Part shown: positions 1 through 10,369 of the stretch, piece by piece
Layout of the letters: each line of letters starts with the position of its first letter
Position numbering within the stretch: position 1 is the stretch's first letter
Source of the DNA: Helicoverpa zea
Taxonomy: Eukaryota > Arthropoda > Insecta > Lepidoptera > Noctuidae
Direction: 5' to 3'
Length of the DNA stretch: 64,000 nt
Assembly (NCBI RefSeq): GCF_022581195.2
Contig: NC_061455.1
Span: 2,352,120-2,416,119, forward strand
Notes under the pieces: model-generated
The model's input: the letters and a program-made list of their open reading frames with translations, nothing else
Told to the model about the DNA's origin: nothing
Databases searched by the model: none
Position numbers and translations under genes: made by a program

Positions 1-90
1 TAATGGCGAAAGAATTTTTAAATCGAACGAGTAGCTTTTGAGTTTATTCATTACAAACGAAGTTTTCCTCTTTATAATAGTAGTACCTAT
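1..90. repeat. Fragment of the TAATATTATAAA-type short interspersed repeat
   Basis: Matches the segment at 41975-42083 over AATGGTGAAAGAA...CCTCTTTATAAT. It is cut by the window edge and its internal bases are degraded. Confidence 0.7.
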
Positions 91-213
91 TACTACATAG
101 TATAAAACAAAGTCGCTTTTTCTGTCCCTAAGTCCCTTTGAACGCTTAAATCATCAAAACTAAGATTTTCATGCGGTTTTTTAAAATAGATAGAGTGATT
201 AGTGACTACAAAC

Positions 214-411
214 CTATGAGGATCTTCAACATCAGGTAACACAGCATCGACGCACATATCGAGCAATCCCCAGCCGCCGCGCCAATGCATAATATTGCTC
301 AGAATAAATATGTAGGTGTAGACTCGAGAGATCACGCGCTCTCGGGCGTACGATACCGGGCCCCCGTCCGGGTTGCTCCAGGCACCCGCTGACCGGGATA
401 GCAGTCTTGTT
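214..411 (-). CDS. fusl: Fuseless-like membrane protein, exon 4 of the part visible
   Basis: The acceptor TTTCTTTCAG ends at 412 and the donor is AG|GTTTGT at 213-208; 198 bp, phase 2 in. The exon starts with the A that completes the Arg codon left open by the exon at 1572-1725, so the two join in frame. It encodes a Ser/Gly-rich loop, then a hydrophobic stretch (VYTYIFILSNIMHW) and the motif WRGGWGLLD, which echoes WRGTWGLMEL of the previous exon, so the protein has an internal repeat of membrane modules. The frame stays open past the donor to a TAG at 93-95. Since AG|GTTTGT is a fair donor and the protein should continue, I infer that the gene leaves the window to the left. Fuseless is a multi-pass presynaptic membrane protein in Drosophila; the family call is from motif memory only. 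Confidence 0.7.
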
Positions 412-1571
412 CTGAAAGAAATATGGTTGTTACTGTTTCAGTCTGAATAATCTAAATCCGAATTTCGAAAAGTGATGATTGACGGTCATTCCTTCTCAAT
501 GAGAGGTAGTTCTGTAGTGGGGCAAAGAAAAGGCTGATGATGATGAAGTTTCAGTGAATCTGCCTTAGATAAAATGTTTATTTACCTAGGTACTATTGAT
601 GCCTTATTATTTACTTGATTTTGTAGAGCAGTTGAACATGATAAACAATCAGTAATTTAAGAGTAGGTATAGCAACTACAGCCGATGTGAGGCAGAGTGA
701 ATTGCTCTAAGATTTTTCCGAGGTACAGAAAATCGGAAAATTCACTAAACGTCCAGATTATTTTAATATTGAAAAACTTCTTTCAGACGTCTGCAGTTAT
801 AACGTTTACAATACGAGAATTTTCTAAGATGCAACCTTTCAATAATCTTGTTACGGAGCTACGGGGCGATACACTGAAGTCTTCTGTAACCTTGAACGAG
901 CTATGAACGAGTGAAGTTACATAAAATATCTTACATAATCTACATAATGTAAACAATATAATATATTGTTTGACTATAATCTCTGAAAACAGTACATAAT
1001 AATGTTGTAAATCTAACCTCTGTATGAGAAAGTAATTTTTTGGTCACGCAAGACATTTATGGCGAGACGAAGACTATTACAGCCTTTTCAGACTGGTAGA
1101 ATGAGCGAGCAAACAAGTGATAACAGCCGGTACAAGATGATGCTAAAAACCGCGCGATATAGTCTGTACGAACAGATGGTGTCGCTCAGATAAACCGTGC
1201 GGAAAATCCGGTAAGAATGGTTGGAAAAGGCTGTTATCGGCCGCCTAAATGATGCCTGAATATACGCCTAAATAGGCACCGGAGCCATTTTTAAGGTTAT
1301 AAGGTTAAAAAGGAGATTTTTTCTTTATATCGCTGGCAACTCAAAACAGCCCGAAAAAAGCCCGTGTAACTGGGTTGAGGGGGTCAGATAGGGCAGTCGC
1401 TCCTTGTAAAGCACTGGTACTCAGCTACATCCTTTTAGACTGGAAGCCGACCCCAACATAGTTTGGGAATAAGGCTCGGAGGATGATGCTGGCATCTCAA
1501 AACAGCCGATCGTACGTTCTACCTAATTAATATCGTGTATTCTAGAAAATATCATACAGATAGGTACTAAC
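412..1571 (-). other. Intron between Fuseless-like exons 3 and 4
   Basis: No coding signal. It holds a degraded LINE/SINE tail at about 501-550 (...TGGGGCAAAG...GATGATGATGA) and a plus-strand SINE-B piece at 1362-1495. The rest is unremarkable AT-rich sequence. Confidence 0.6.
1362..1495 (+). repeat. SINE-B, 3' part
   Basis: Plus-strand copy of the family seen at 2904-3150, 5848-6234 and 56727-57087: ACTGGGTTGAGGGGGTCAG...GGAAGCCGACCCCAACAT...GGATGATG. The tRNA-like head is missing. Confidence 0.8.
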
Positions 1572-1725
1572 CTGACAACTGCAAAACAGATATGTATAAC
1601 GATCCCCAGCAGGAATATCTGCGCGAAAGGGAACAGTTGAGGCTTGAGCTCCATGAGGCCCCAAGTGCCTCGCCACACGCTCACCACGTGAGGAGCCACT
1701 ACGAAGCACGAGAACACCGCGTCTC
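1572..1725 (-). CDS. fusl: Fuseless-like membrane protein, exon 3
   Basis: A long pyrimidine tract and CTTCCCAG stand upstream (minus strand) at 1726-1770, and the donor is AG|GTTAGT at 1571; 154 bp, phase 1 in and 2 out. It encodes GDAVFSCFVVAPHVVSVWRG, then TWGLMELKPQ, then a second hydrophobic helix (FPFAQIFLLGIVIHICFAVV). Two membrane segments joined by the WRGTWGLME motif fit a multi-pass protein. The open frame continues upstream to 1792, but that part is the pyrimidine tract read through, so I place the exon start at the AG. Phases match both neighbouring exons. The identity as Fuseless is tentative; that this is a coding exon is much surer. Confidence 0.72.
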
Positions 1726-2093
1726 CTGGGAAGAAGTCAGGATAAGAGGATGATGGAGCAGCAAGAAAGGAAGCTTGAAATTTTGCAGGCATTAAATTCG
1801 GAAATTCCAGGTTTTTATTATATTTCTGTAAATCATAATCTTCTGTAAAAATGTTACTATGCCTTTTATCATTATAAATGCGAATGTTTGTAGGAAAGGA
1901 TGTACCTATGTAGGTGCGGATTTTTGTTGGAACAATGGATTCTGATGAAACTTGTCTAGTTTTTACTGGTGCGGCAAGTGTTCCCTCGAGAAGCGGGTAA
2001 AATCACTGGCAGGACTAAATATTTCACTTTTCATTCAGTATACTTCTGTACTCCATTAATTAGGTAAGTCAAATACGTCATAGTAACCTATAC

Positions 2094-2217
2094 CGTAGCT
2101 TGCTTCATCACAGCTGCAGTGATCGGCGGAGGAGGCACACGACTCCAGAGACAAGGCCTTCTCCAGCTTACGAGGACTTTTATCAGGCAGGAGAGAGTCC
2201 GATAAGTTTGGTGGCAT
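2094..2217 (-). CDS. fusl: Fuseless-like membrane protein, exon 2 (hydrophilic N-terminal part)
   Basis: Acceptor CCTTTCAG at 2218, donor TACG|GTATAG at 2093; 124 bp, phase 0 in and 1 out. It encodes a polar, Ser/Cys-rich stretch starting MPPNLSDSLLPDKSPRK, with no membrane segment, as expected for a cytoplasmic N-terminus. The last base G plus GA of the next exon give a Gly codon, so the join to 1572-1725 is in frame. The exon opens with ATG directly after the acceptor, so it could carry the start codon, but the in-phase mini-exon at 6988-7011 offers an earlier one. Confidence 0.65.
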
Positions 2218-2903
2218 CTGAAAGGATATGATAGATTATTTGTGACACACAGAAGTTCCCATTCAAATAAGAAAAGAAACGGTTTTTAATCAACATTGAA
2301 CATTAAACAAATAAAGAAAGAAGAAGAAGGAATGAGGAGTTTTACTGAAGTTTTTAATAAAATTAGGTACCTAAATTTTAATTTTCATATATTTGAGGGA
2401 CACTTTGGAAGTTATTTTTTTAAATATTTATAACACAACAGAAAATAAAAAAGACAAACATTGTGACAAAGAATGCAGACTTACATTCATATTTTTATCA
2501 CTACAAAGAGAGGGTACAACTTGACATAATAAAAACTTTTTCGACTAAATCAATTGTCACCACTTTTTCACTCACATATATATATATATACAAATACTTT
2601 TCACTTCAAAACGAGTTTCTGAACAGTTTAGAAATAAACGTCAATAGCACTCGAAGCCTTTTCATACTTTGCATCGTGTGAGTGCATATCACGTATTTCA
2701 GTATGCACTTATGAATGCTTTGATTATGCAGATTTATACTTTAATCCCTAAGTACAGTAGATAATATTGTCAGGACATATTTTCTTTGTTGCAAACACTT
2801 AGATTAGAATGATAAAGAAGAAAATACTCATATTTATCGTGTATAAGCACACTACATTTTACAAATGTAGATATCTGACACTATTTCAAGTAATATACTT
2901 TTG

Positions 2904-3150
2904 AATCATCATCCTCCGAGCCTTTTTCCCAATCATGTTGGGGTCGGCTTCCAGTCTAACCGGATTCAGCTGAGTACCAGTGCTTTACAAGAAGCGACTG
3001 CCTACCTGACCTCCTCAACCCAGTTACCCGGGCAACCCGATACCCCTTGGTTAGACTGGTGTCAGACTTACTGGCTTCTGACTACCCGTAACGACTGCCA
3101 AGGATGTTCAATGACAGCCGGGACCTACAGTTTAACGTGCCTACAGTATA
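2904..3150 (-). repeat. SINE-B, minus orientation, head missing
   Basis: Starts with CATCATCCTCCGAGCC and runs through GGGGTCGGCTTCCAGTCTAA to GACCTACAGTTTAACGTGCC. Long local identity to 5848-6060 and 56727-56940. The open frame here is a by-product of the repeat. Confidence 0.85.
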
Positions 3151-3599
3151 CTTTTGAATATATAGGTAAAAAAGCTAAAATAAATCTCCCTAGCATCTTC
3201 CCTAACGCTAACATTAGATAGGAATGACTTTCACGAACATTCTATTGTTTGAATAGAACTACAAACTAATCGATTAATCAATTAAATTGTTTGGAAATTA
3301 TTTTTTATCCCGAATTGTAAAATGCAAAAAAATATAGTAAAGCTTATTCGTGTGAAAGAGTAATAAACATAAAAGTGTCATAAAAAGCAGTCACTCATTT
3401 AAGAGTTTATGAGTTTAAGGGTTTATTTCGACGAAGAGATACAGACATTTTCTATCTAAGATCAGTAGGTGCATACAAATAAGATCAGTCTGAGGTGAAA
3501 ATGAATGAATTAATTTAATTAAAATTTAAATTAATTAAATGAATTAATTTTAATCTAACGTGAATGTTTACCTGTTTTATTTTATGTATTCTTTAGAAA

Positions 3600-4200
3600 T
3601 ATTTTGTACCAGCCCTTTTCCCGCGGTTTCACCCGCGTCCCGTGGTAACTACTGCCCGTACCGGGATAAAATACAAGCTGTTGATTTGCATCCGTGCCAT
3701 ATTCAAGGAGGTAATTATGCTAATGATTTTCGACCCAAATCAATAAAAAAATCGGTACGTAATTTTTTTTCTTTAATTTTTTTTCGGAATTCCGTAAATG
3801 TCATTTAGCCTTATTTGAACTTGGCGCGTATGTTACTGGCGTTAAAACCGTGCTGCACCCTGACATAAACGCAAACACAAAGCATACGCAACGATCACTC
3901 ATAAATTTCATTCATAAAATTGGATTACTTCGGAAATACCACGACATTACAATGACAAAAGAAGCAGTGCATATTGGTTATTTTCCGTCTACTGTAATTC
4001 CAATCGATTATTTACGTATTGTATGTCCTCCTCCTGAATTATGGCACAAATGCAAATCAACACCTTGTATAGCCTATGTTACTCGTGGATAATGTAGCTT
4101 TCGAATGGTGAAAGAATTTTTAAAAACGGTCCAGTAGTTTTTGAGCCTATTCATTACAACCAAACAAACAAACAAAGTTTTCCTCTTTATAATATTAGTA
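3600..4200 (-). repeat. Short interspersed repeat (CCCGCGGTTTCACCCG...TATAATATTAG) interrupted by a MITE
   Basis: The two halves, 3605-3673 and 4068-4195, together match the uninterrupted copy at 41883-42083 (cccgcggtttcacccg, then gggataaaatatagccta, then ctctttataatattag). The interruption is the MITE at 3674-4067. Confidence 0.8.
3674..4067 (+). mobile_element. 394-bp TIR MITE with TA target duplication
   Basis: Ends CAAGCTGTTGATTTGC and GCAAATCAACACCTTG are inverted repeats that extend about 40 bp (through GTGCCAT and GGAGG). The element is flanked by TA on both sides. The empty site is visible in the uninterrupted repeat copy at 41938-41955. A second copy of nearly the same length lies at 52807-53201 in the other orientation. 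The TA duplication suggests Tc1/mariner-type mobilisation, which is an inference; no transposase is present. Confidence 0.85.
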
Positions 4201-4478
4201 TAGATAGCTTCGCCCACAAAATATATCGCCAGCCGTAGCCCGTAGCTCCGCAGCCTCGTAGCGTCGTAGTAAAAAATGTAGCTAGTGATTGTATTTTTTT
4301 TAGGAATCATGTTACGAAATTCTTTTAAGAGCAATAAAAATGAAATGAAATCTATATCTATATCTATACATATAATAGATCTGTAAAAAAACTGTGTCTG
4401 TACATTGAATATATTAAAAAAATAATAATTGGGTGGGGTTTAGAAACAGTAATGGAGCACAAATCCAAAAAAAAAATT

Positions 4479-4534
4479 CTGTCTGTATGTCTGTATGTCT
4501 GTATGTCTGTATGTCTGTATGTCTGTTTGTTTGT
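4479..4534. repeat. Octamer microsatellite (TGTATGTC)n
   Basis: About six repeats of TGTCTGTA ending in TGTTTGTTTG. A related CTGTTTGT run lies at 44284-44310 inside a copy of the same parent repeat. Confidence 0.9.
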
Positions 4535-4624
4535 ACACGCTAATCTTCCGAACTACTGAACGGATTTCAATGATTTTTTCTTTGTTGTATCAGTATTAAG
4601 CCTGGTCAACATATAGGCTATAAT

Positions 4625-4990
4625 TTATCTTCGAAACTTGAAGACCTGATGCAGAACTCCAACAGACCAATAAAACTATAAGAGATACAAATATGGTGCC
4701 GTGGCAAAAATTGTTTCATTTGATGAGCATTTTCAGCTGAGATAATAAATTTTAAGATCTGGAACACCTGATGTGGAACCCCAAGAGCCCAGCTTCTCTG
4801 TACCATATAGAGGTATGACGTTTTAGCAAAAGTTGTTCAATCTGATAAGCACTCTCTGTTGACTTATAAAAATTGAAGATGTAAAACACCTGATGTGGAA
4901 CTCCAGGAGCCCTGCTAGACTATATGAAGCATATGAAGATATGACGTTTTAGCAAAAGTGGTTCAATCTGATAAGCACTCTCTATTGACG
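4625..4990 (+). repeat. Three-unit tandem repeat of about 120-130 bp
   Basis: The segment ATGACGTTTTAGCAAAAG...GGTTCAATCTGATAAGCACTCTCT occurs at about 4814-4860 and 4940-4985, each preceded by a GAAGATGT/AAGATCTGG..ACCTGATGTGGAACxCCA block. A more diverged first unit starts near 4632. The flanks (CTGTCTGTATG upstream, TTCAACATATAGG-like text) resemble 44280-44400, so this is probably internal structure of an interspersed element. Confidence 0.7.
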
Positions 4991-5409
4991 CATTTTTCTT
5001 TTCTCTCTCACACAAACAAATAATAACGAAGATACAACAACGCTTGAATTTCGTGTTAAGTCACTGCTTAGTACAAATTTTACATACCTAGACGTGGCGT
5101 CACGAGCCCCCGCTCTCTAACTTTGTTGCGTTATATCTCATTATTATTTTGTATGTCTCTTCCAGACCTCGGGACTACAGAGTTCCGAATTTTTGGGAGG
5201 CAAACGTGGGGCCGAAGCCAACACGCTGAAGTCCTTTTGAGACAACTTTAATGAAATGGCGACACAAAACCGACGATTATCCCTTTATACACTATAGAAA
5301 TGAATCCAAGGACAATCCCCGGTGGAGGTCGTTAAAAAAAAGACAATCCCCGGTTCTGTGCTAAACTATTGCTAACTATGGAGGAAAACTACTTGGGCTA
5401 TTGTGATGG

Positions 5410-5820
5410 GATGTTAGTGGATGACAATGTTTTAGGTACATGTAAAAACGGCAGGTGGAGACTCGCCACCTCACTTACTGGGCCCCCGGGAACCAGTCAC
5501 TGAATAGCAACAAGAGGGCAACAGGGACATGAGCGGCTGAAGGGTGAGGATAACTCGGCGGACTTTAAACGCAGATTACGCGCTCCCTGTGCTTACCATG
5601 AGGCACCTACCCTCCGAGCAAGGCTACTAATCCTGCTCTAGCGACGGCTCCACTCTGGACGGCCAAGCCAAGCCAGAGGCGTGAGACCTACCCCCGTCAT
5701 GGTTCACTCCGACCGGCCGGAGATGGGGGACAGTATACACTCCCTGGAGAACTCAGTATATATAGCCCCGCGGGGTCGCTACTCCCCGTCATCAGCCTCA
5801 GATGTCCTGCGGTGCCTATA
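5410..5820 (+). repeat. GC-rich repeat fragment, unclassified
   Basis: Markedly GC-rich compared with its surroundings (e.g. GCTCCACTCTGGACGGCCAA, GACCGGCCGGAGATGG) and ends at a run of ATTATTATTGTCG just before a SINE-B. It looks like the 3' part of a retroelement, but I cannot name the family. No significant ORF. Confidence 0.45.
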
Positions 5821-5847
5821 TCTCATTATTATTGTCGTTATTATCGC

Positions 5848-6234
5848 AAGAGCCTTTGTCCCAATTATGTTAGGGTCGACTTCCAGTCACGATGCAACTG
5901 AGTACCAGTGTTTTACAAGGAGCGACTGCCTATCTGACCTCCACAACCCGGTTACCCGCTCAACCCAACACCCCTTGGTAAGACTTACTGGCTTCTGACT
6001 ACCCATAACGACTGCCAAGAATGGAATGTTCAATGACAGTCGGAACCTACAGTTTAACATCCCCTCCAAATAACGGTCATTGGTATCCAAAATATACGTA
6101 GAAAGTACATACGAACTTAGAAAAGTTGCATTGGCAGGCACTTGCCAGACCTGGAATCAAAGACGCACGCTCATACTTAAGAGATTGGTTCTCTACCCAC
6201 TAAACCACCACGACTTCCACTAAGTCACCACGAC
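5848..6234 (-). repeat. SINE-B, near full length with tRNA-like head
   Basis: On the minus strand it starts with a tRNA-like head (GTGGTTTAGTGGGTAGAG, then a B-box-like segment that is mutated here) and ends in GGCTCTTGCGATAATAACG. The body matches 2904-3150 and 56727-57087. Confidence 0.85.
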
Positions 6235-6339
6235 TTTGTCATCTATTTAATGTTTTTTTACGTAATATTTTTGCCACACACAACTTAAATGCGGACTAAT
6301 TAGAATCACTACTTTTATCCCTATGTTCACGTCCATTGC

Positions 6340-6430
6340 GACTATTCAGATCTTTGATTTTGCTGACCCCGTAGTCGCTGGCATAAGGGACAGGATCCGC
6401 GTACGAAGTCGCGGGCAGAAGCTAGTAATA
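6340..6430 (+). repeat. Fragment of the CGAAGTCGCGGGC...CTAGT repeat
   Basis: GCGTACGAAGTCGCGGGCAG then AAGCTAGTA, the typical right end also seen at 27061-27090 and 51955-51985. Confidence 0.7.
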
Positions 6431-6987
6431 AATAAAGAGTAAGAAAAAAAAGTTTATCTTTATTATTTGTATGTATAAACTATCCTATGATTTTATGATG
6501 TTATTTTATTTACCTACTTAATAAAATTTATTCATAAGTTAGAAATCATAAATCTAGTATTTACGTAAACATAATTTTCTCATTTACATAAGTGATTTGC
6601 TTAGGTACTAAACAACATAACGAGTTCTTTATTATTATTAACTTTAACTCCGTAAATAAAACCAGTATGGAGTTTAATTATGATCGTGTATCAGTGATAA
6701 AACTTGATTTATTGTGTTTAGTCAAATTATACTCAAAAATACAGTTTTTTTAATACTTAACACAAGAAAAAAACCATGTGCTTAATTTAGCCACTCAACT
6801 CTTTTCGCGGATATTGTAAACTAACCATATACCTAAATTACTTCTGACTATGTATTGGTCTTTCCAATTAACGGACCCTTTAAAAAAAATACATTTACTA
6901 AAAAGCTACAGTAATAAAAAAACATTAATAAAAAATAATTATGCCAAAAAGAAAATAAACAATTAAAAAAACGGAATAAAACCTTAC

Positions 6988-7011
6988 CCCATCATCGAGA
7001 TCAATTTTCAT
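6988..7011 (-). CDS. fusl: Fuseless-like gene, first coding exon (8 codons)
   Basis: On the minus strand an ATG at 7011 opens the frame MKIDLDDG and is followed at once by the donor GGG|GTAAGG (6987-6982). The donor is phase 0, as the exon at 2094-2217 requires, so the join reads DDG then MPPNLS. Upstream (7012-7150) lies AT-rich leader and then a GC-rich patch that would suit a promoter. The exon is far too short to recognise by similarity; the call rests on ATG, donor quality, phase and position, and is an inference. Confidence 0.45.
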
Positions 7012-7084
7012 TTTTTATAAATCGAACACAGCAACACACTATACGAATAAAAAAAATAAAAGGAATTTAAATTAAGTATGTCAC

Positions 7085-7165
7085 TTTCGAAAATGGAACA
7101 CTTCGGCGGGAACGACGCGATCGTCCGTGGACAGGCGCGCGAATATTATCTATGCCGGGTGTGAT
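7085..7165 (-). promoter_or_regulatory. Possible promoter/5' leader of the Fuseless-like gene
   Basis: A short CpG-rich patch (CGGCGGGAACGACGCGATCG and a following GCGCGCG) in otherwise AT-rich DNA lies 75-150 bp upstream of the proposed first ATG. No TATA box or clear initiator was identified. Position and composition only. Confidence 0.25.
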
Positions 7166-7394
7166 CGCAGATAAACAAAGTACCACAATCCAATATGAAG
7201 GCCACTGATCAAATAATTTCAGAGGGTTAATTACATCGAAAAGGAATTGATTAAATTGTGATTTTCCACGGCCTATCCTCTTAACGCTAATCTGCAAAGT
7301 AAATGATATCTACAAGTTAGTTAATTAAGACAGTACATCGTTCTATTTATAAAGATAATAATTAGGTTTTTTTACTGATTTCTGGATTTTACAT

Positions 7395-7560
7395 ATCTAA
7401 TATTATAAAGTTTGTTTGTTAAAGGTTCCGAAACTACTGGAACGATTTGAAAAATTCTTTCGATCTGAAAAATTTCCCGAGTAACATAGGCATCATATCA
7501 TACATTTTATCCGTTGATCAGTTCCTACGGGTGACACCGTGCAAAACAGCTAGTGCCTAA
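7395..7560 (+). repeat. Degraded AATATTATAAAG...CTAGTG repeat
   Basis: Starts TAATATTATAAAGTTTGT, includes GAAACTACTGGAACGATTTG and ends AAAACAGCTAGTG, the usual landmarks of the short repeat family in this window. Confidence 0.7.
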
Positions 7561-8354
7561 TAATTTCATCTAAAGACAGTTCAACGTTCTATTTACAAAG
7601 ATTTTTTACAGATTTCTGGAATTTGTAATAATGTTGGTTATATAGTTAACTTAAAAACAACTATTGTAATATAATGTAAAATAATTTATCGGATGCAACT
7701 AATTAGATGCCCACATTATATTTTATAATTAAGTCTAAATATTAAGATAATGAGTGAATGAGTTAAAAAGATAGAAAGTTCTAGTATTTGCTATTATCTC
7801 TTGCAATTAATGGGAAAATGGTTCAAGGATTATCAATACATAGATGTTTTAGGCTGTAGGTACTTCATCAGTACTTAATTCATGTTTACATAGAGCAACA
7901 AATAAATTATTTCGTACATTACATGCTATCTTATCCCGTGGAACCACGACTAATGGATCGTAGCATAGGTACAGGTTGTTTTTTTAAGTTCTATCATTTT
8001 CCTATACGTTACGGAGCCTTGTAATAATAGGTGTCGTAACTACTTACCTTAGTACTGAAGAATACTAGTTAAGTGGAAAACTGGCCTCGGCCCACATTAC
8101 ACGGAGCAGGAAAAGTAGTGGAAAAGTCTGCGGAATTATTATTCTAACATGGTATTCTTACCCATGGGCAAAATTATCGAAGGTACATCAACTCATTAGG
8201 ATTTTATTTCAGTAGATCGTGTATTCCTTGTACGCATTAAAAATGTGTTAATTCTATTCAATGGCAATGTAAATTGGGTCATAGTAGTGATGCTTTAAAT
8301 ACTTACATGTCATTAGGATAGCTGACTGATACCTCCAAGGACTAGATAGAGATA

Positions 8355-8657
8355 CTCAGTGTAAACTAAACTGTAAACCGAAGGTCTGATGGGTGGTCGA
8401 GTTTATTTTGAAAATATGTAGTAAGATTCAATAAACTAGTCGGTCTGATAGAAGCCGGATACTTGATCGTTGTAATGTACGCACTACAACACTCAAACTC
8501 AAAATCATTTATACAAACTTGGTTGCAAACAGCAATTTTTGATCGCCAAAAATTACAAAAGACAGCTCCCCAACGCCCACCCACCACTCTCCACTATTCG
8601 CTATACCGATTTATGAGCTCGACTAATTATCAGCCGACTAAAAGTTTGCAGTGTGTG
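8355..8657. mobile_element. TIR element related to the outer element at 33011-33415
   Basis: The right end AGCCGACTAAAAGTTTGCAG and the internal GATACTTGATCGTTGTAATG..CGCACTAC match the element at 33 kb (TCGGCCGACTAAAAGTTTGC; GATCTTTGTAATGTGCGTAC). The middle carries a piece of another repeat (8510-8600, AAAAGACAGCTCCCCAACGC). The left end is degraded, so the boundary is approximate. Confidence 0.55.
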
Positions 8658-9888
8658 GGTCTAAAGGTGTGACAAAATAAAGGACAAAGTTTCGCCATAA
8701 TGTATATTTTCTATATTAAAACTAATTGGCTTAACAAATGGAACAGTAACAGGACTATAAACACTCTAACACACAACGCGTGATACGTAACTATTATATT
8801 TATTTGATGAGGCGCAGTACATTATGTCACGTACATATAGGTGAACAAACGAATATTATATAATTTCAAAAGAAATAATTATAGCATCGGCTAGAATTTT
8901 ATAATTAGTAATGACTAATTACTAATTATAAAATTCTAACATACTTTGAGACTTTTTTAATGAAAAAAGTCTAAAAAGCCGCCATTTAATTTTAAACGAT
9001 AACCGGATTTTCAGTTGTCAAATTTTAATGGCGGATTTGACCACAGACGGAGAATTTACCTATGGCTTGGTTTGGTTATTGTTAAAGTTAAATGGTGCAA
9101 TTTTCTTAGTTTGAAATCGAATTATATGACCATGTCTAGCTACAAAGTAACTAATTAGCACATATAAACAATGAGTGAAATTCCGTAAATTACAATTTTG
9201 CCGCTCTTTTTTATACCACGCACAGATAATTTATGTTAATTTACATAACAAAAGAGTTTTTATTCAAATTCCCGAGAAGGCTGCGAAGAAATAGATCGAA
9301 TTGATTTGTTATAAAAAGGAATATAAAAAGGTTAATTTAATGGATTGAGTGGACTTTTTCTGTAGTCTGGATTCGAGCTGAACGTGTCTTTCTATCGGTG
9401 AGATTGTTACCTTGATTTTTCTAGATTGTTCTTTATTTAAACTTTGAATAGATACGAACCTTTTTTGTATAGGATCGGATCGGGTAGAAAATACAATAGA
9501 CAATTTCTGTAGTATAAAAGAAAAACAATTTGAGAAAATTAAAAAGTAAAATCATCATGTTTTCATGACAATTAAAGTTTTCTTCTTTCTCATTTTCATA
9601 CATCTGAACTGTAACAATAGTGCTTCTATTACAATATTTATGCGACCGCATTCAAAAGTATCTTCACACTGAAGTGTAAAATAAAATATTAAATATTTAC
9701 TTCAAATACATTGACTTATGTACTACACCTCTAGCTAATGTGCGAATAAATTATCCATCACCTACATAATATTATTTACAAGACCAATTATTTTGAAGCT
9801 ACCAGATTTTCCACTCGGAGAATATCCATATTTATTAACAAATGTAGACATTAACAGAGCTGAGTCAACAATAATCCAGACGCTGTCC

Positions 9889-10369
9889 CACGAAAGCGGG
9901 TGAGTCGCACTTGTGTGTGTGTAAATGAACATACATTATTGTCTTTGCATGCGTAAGCTCGGAAGCGCTCAGGAGGGGTCCGTTCAGACAGACCGGCTCG
10001 GAGAGGAGAGCAAATTCTTAACACGTTGAAAATGAGTACTTAGTATTTGTAGTAAGGTTTATTTTTGCAAGTGCATTGCTTTTGTTGTCATTAAAAATGT
10101 TCAAAGGCGCTCGGTGTGAAATAAAAAGAGGAGCCGACCGGCTCCGATCGCGTTCTTTTTCTCGGTCTCGCAGATGTTTGGCTCCGATTGCATATTCTTT
10201 CAGCCGATCGGAGCCGATCGGAGCCGATTCTAGTCTGTGTGAAAAGAAAAATGCGCGCCGATGCTCTCCGAGCCGGTCTGTCTGAACGGACCCTAGTGGT
10301 CGGATTGCCGAGTCAAAGACAACGTGAATGTACATTCACACACACAAGTATGACTTACCCGCTTTCGTG
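9889..10369. mobile_element. 481-bp element with long (about 120 bp) imperfect terminal inverted repeats
   Basis: Left end CACGAAAGCGGGTGAGTC and right end GACTTACCCGCTTTCGTG. The inner arm boundaries GGTCCGTTCAGACAGACCGG (left) and CCGGTCTGTCTGAACGGACC (right) also pair. The centre has direct copies of GGAGCCGATC. A 5'-end fragment of the same family sits at about 34357-34400. No transposase; overlapping open frames on both strands are consequences of the palindrome. Confidence 0.8.

Larger units (their letters stand above)
2218..6987 (-). other. Intron between Fuseless-like exons 1 and 2, filled with repeats
   Basis: About 4.8 kb without a convincing exon on either strand. It contains SINE-B copies (2904-3150, 5848-6234), a lepidopteran short repeat split by a 394-bp MITE (about 3600-4200), an octamer microsatellite (4479-4534), a roughly 120-130-bp tandem repeat (4625-4990) and a GC-rich repeat fragment (5410-5820). 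Confidence 0.5.

Noticed and set aside
3850..4092. Open frame similar in sequence to one at 52749-53123, looking like a conserved small protein
   Set aside because: Both lie in copies of the same 394/395-bp MITE. The peptide similarity follows from DNA similarity, and the frames run out of the element into unrelated flanks.
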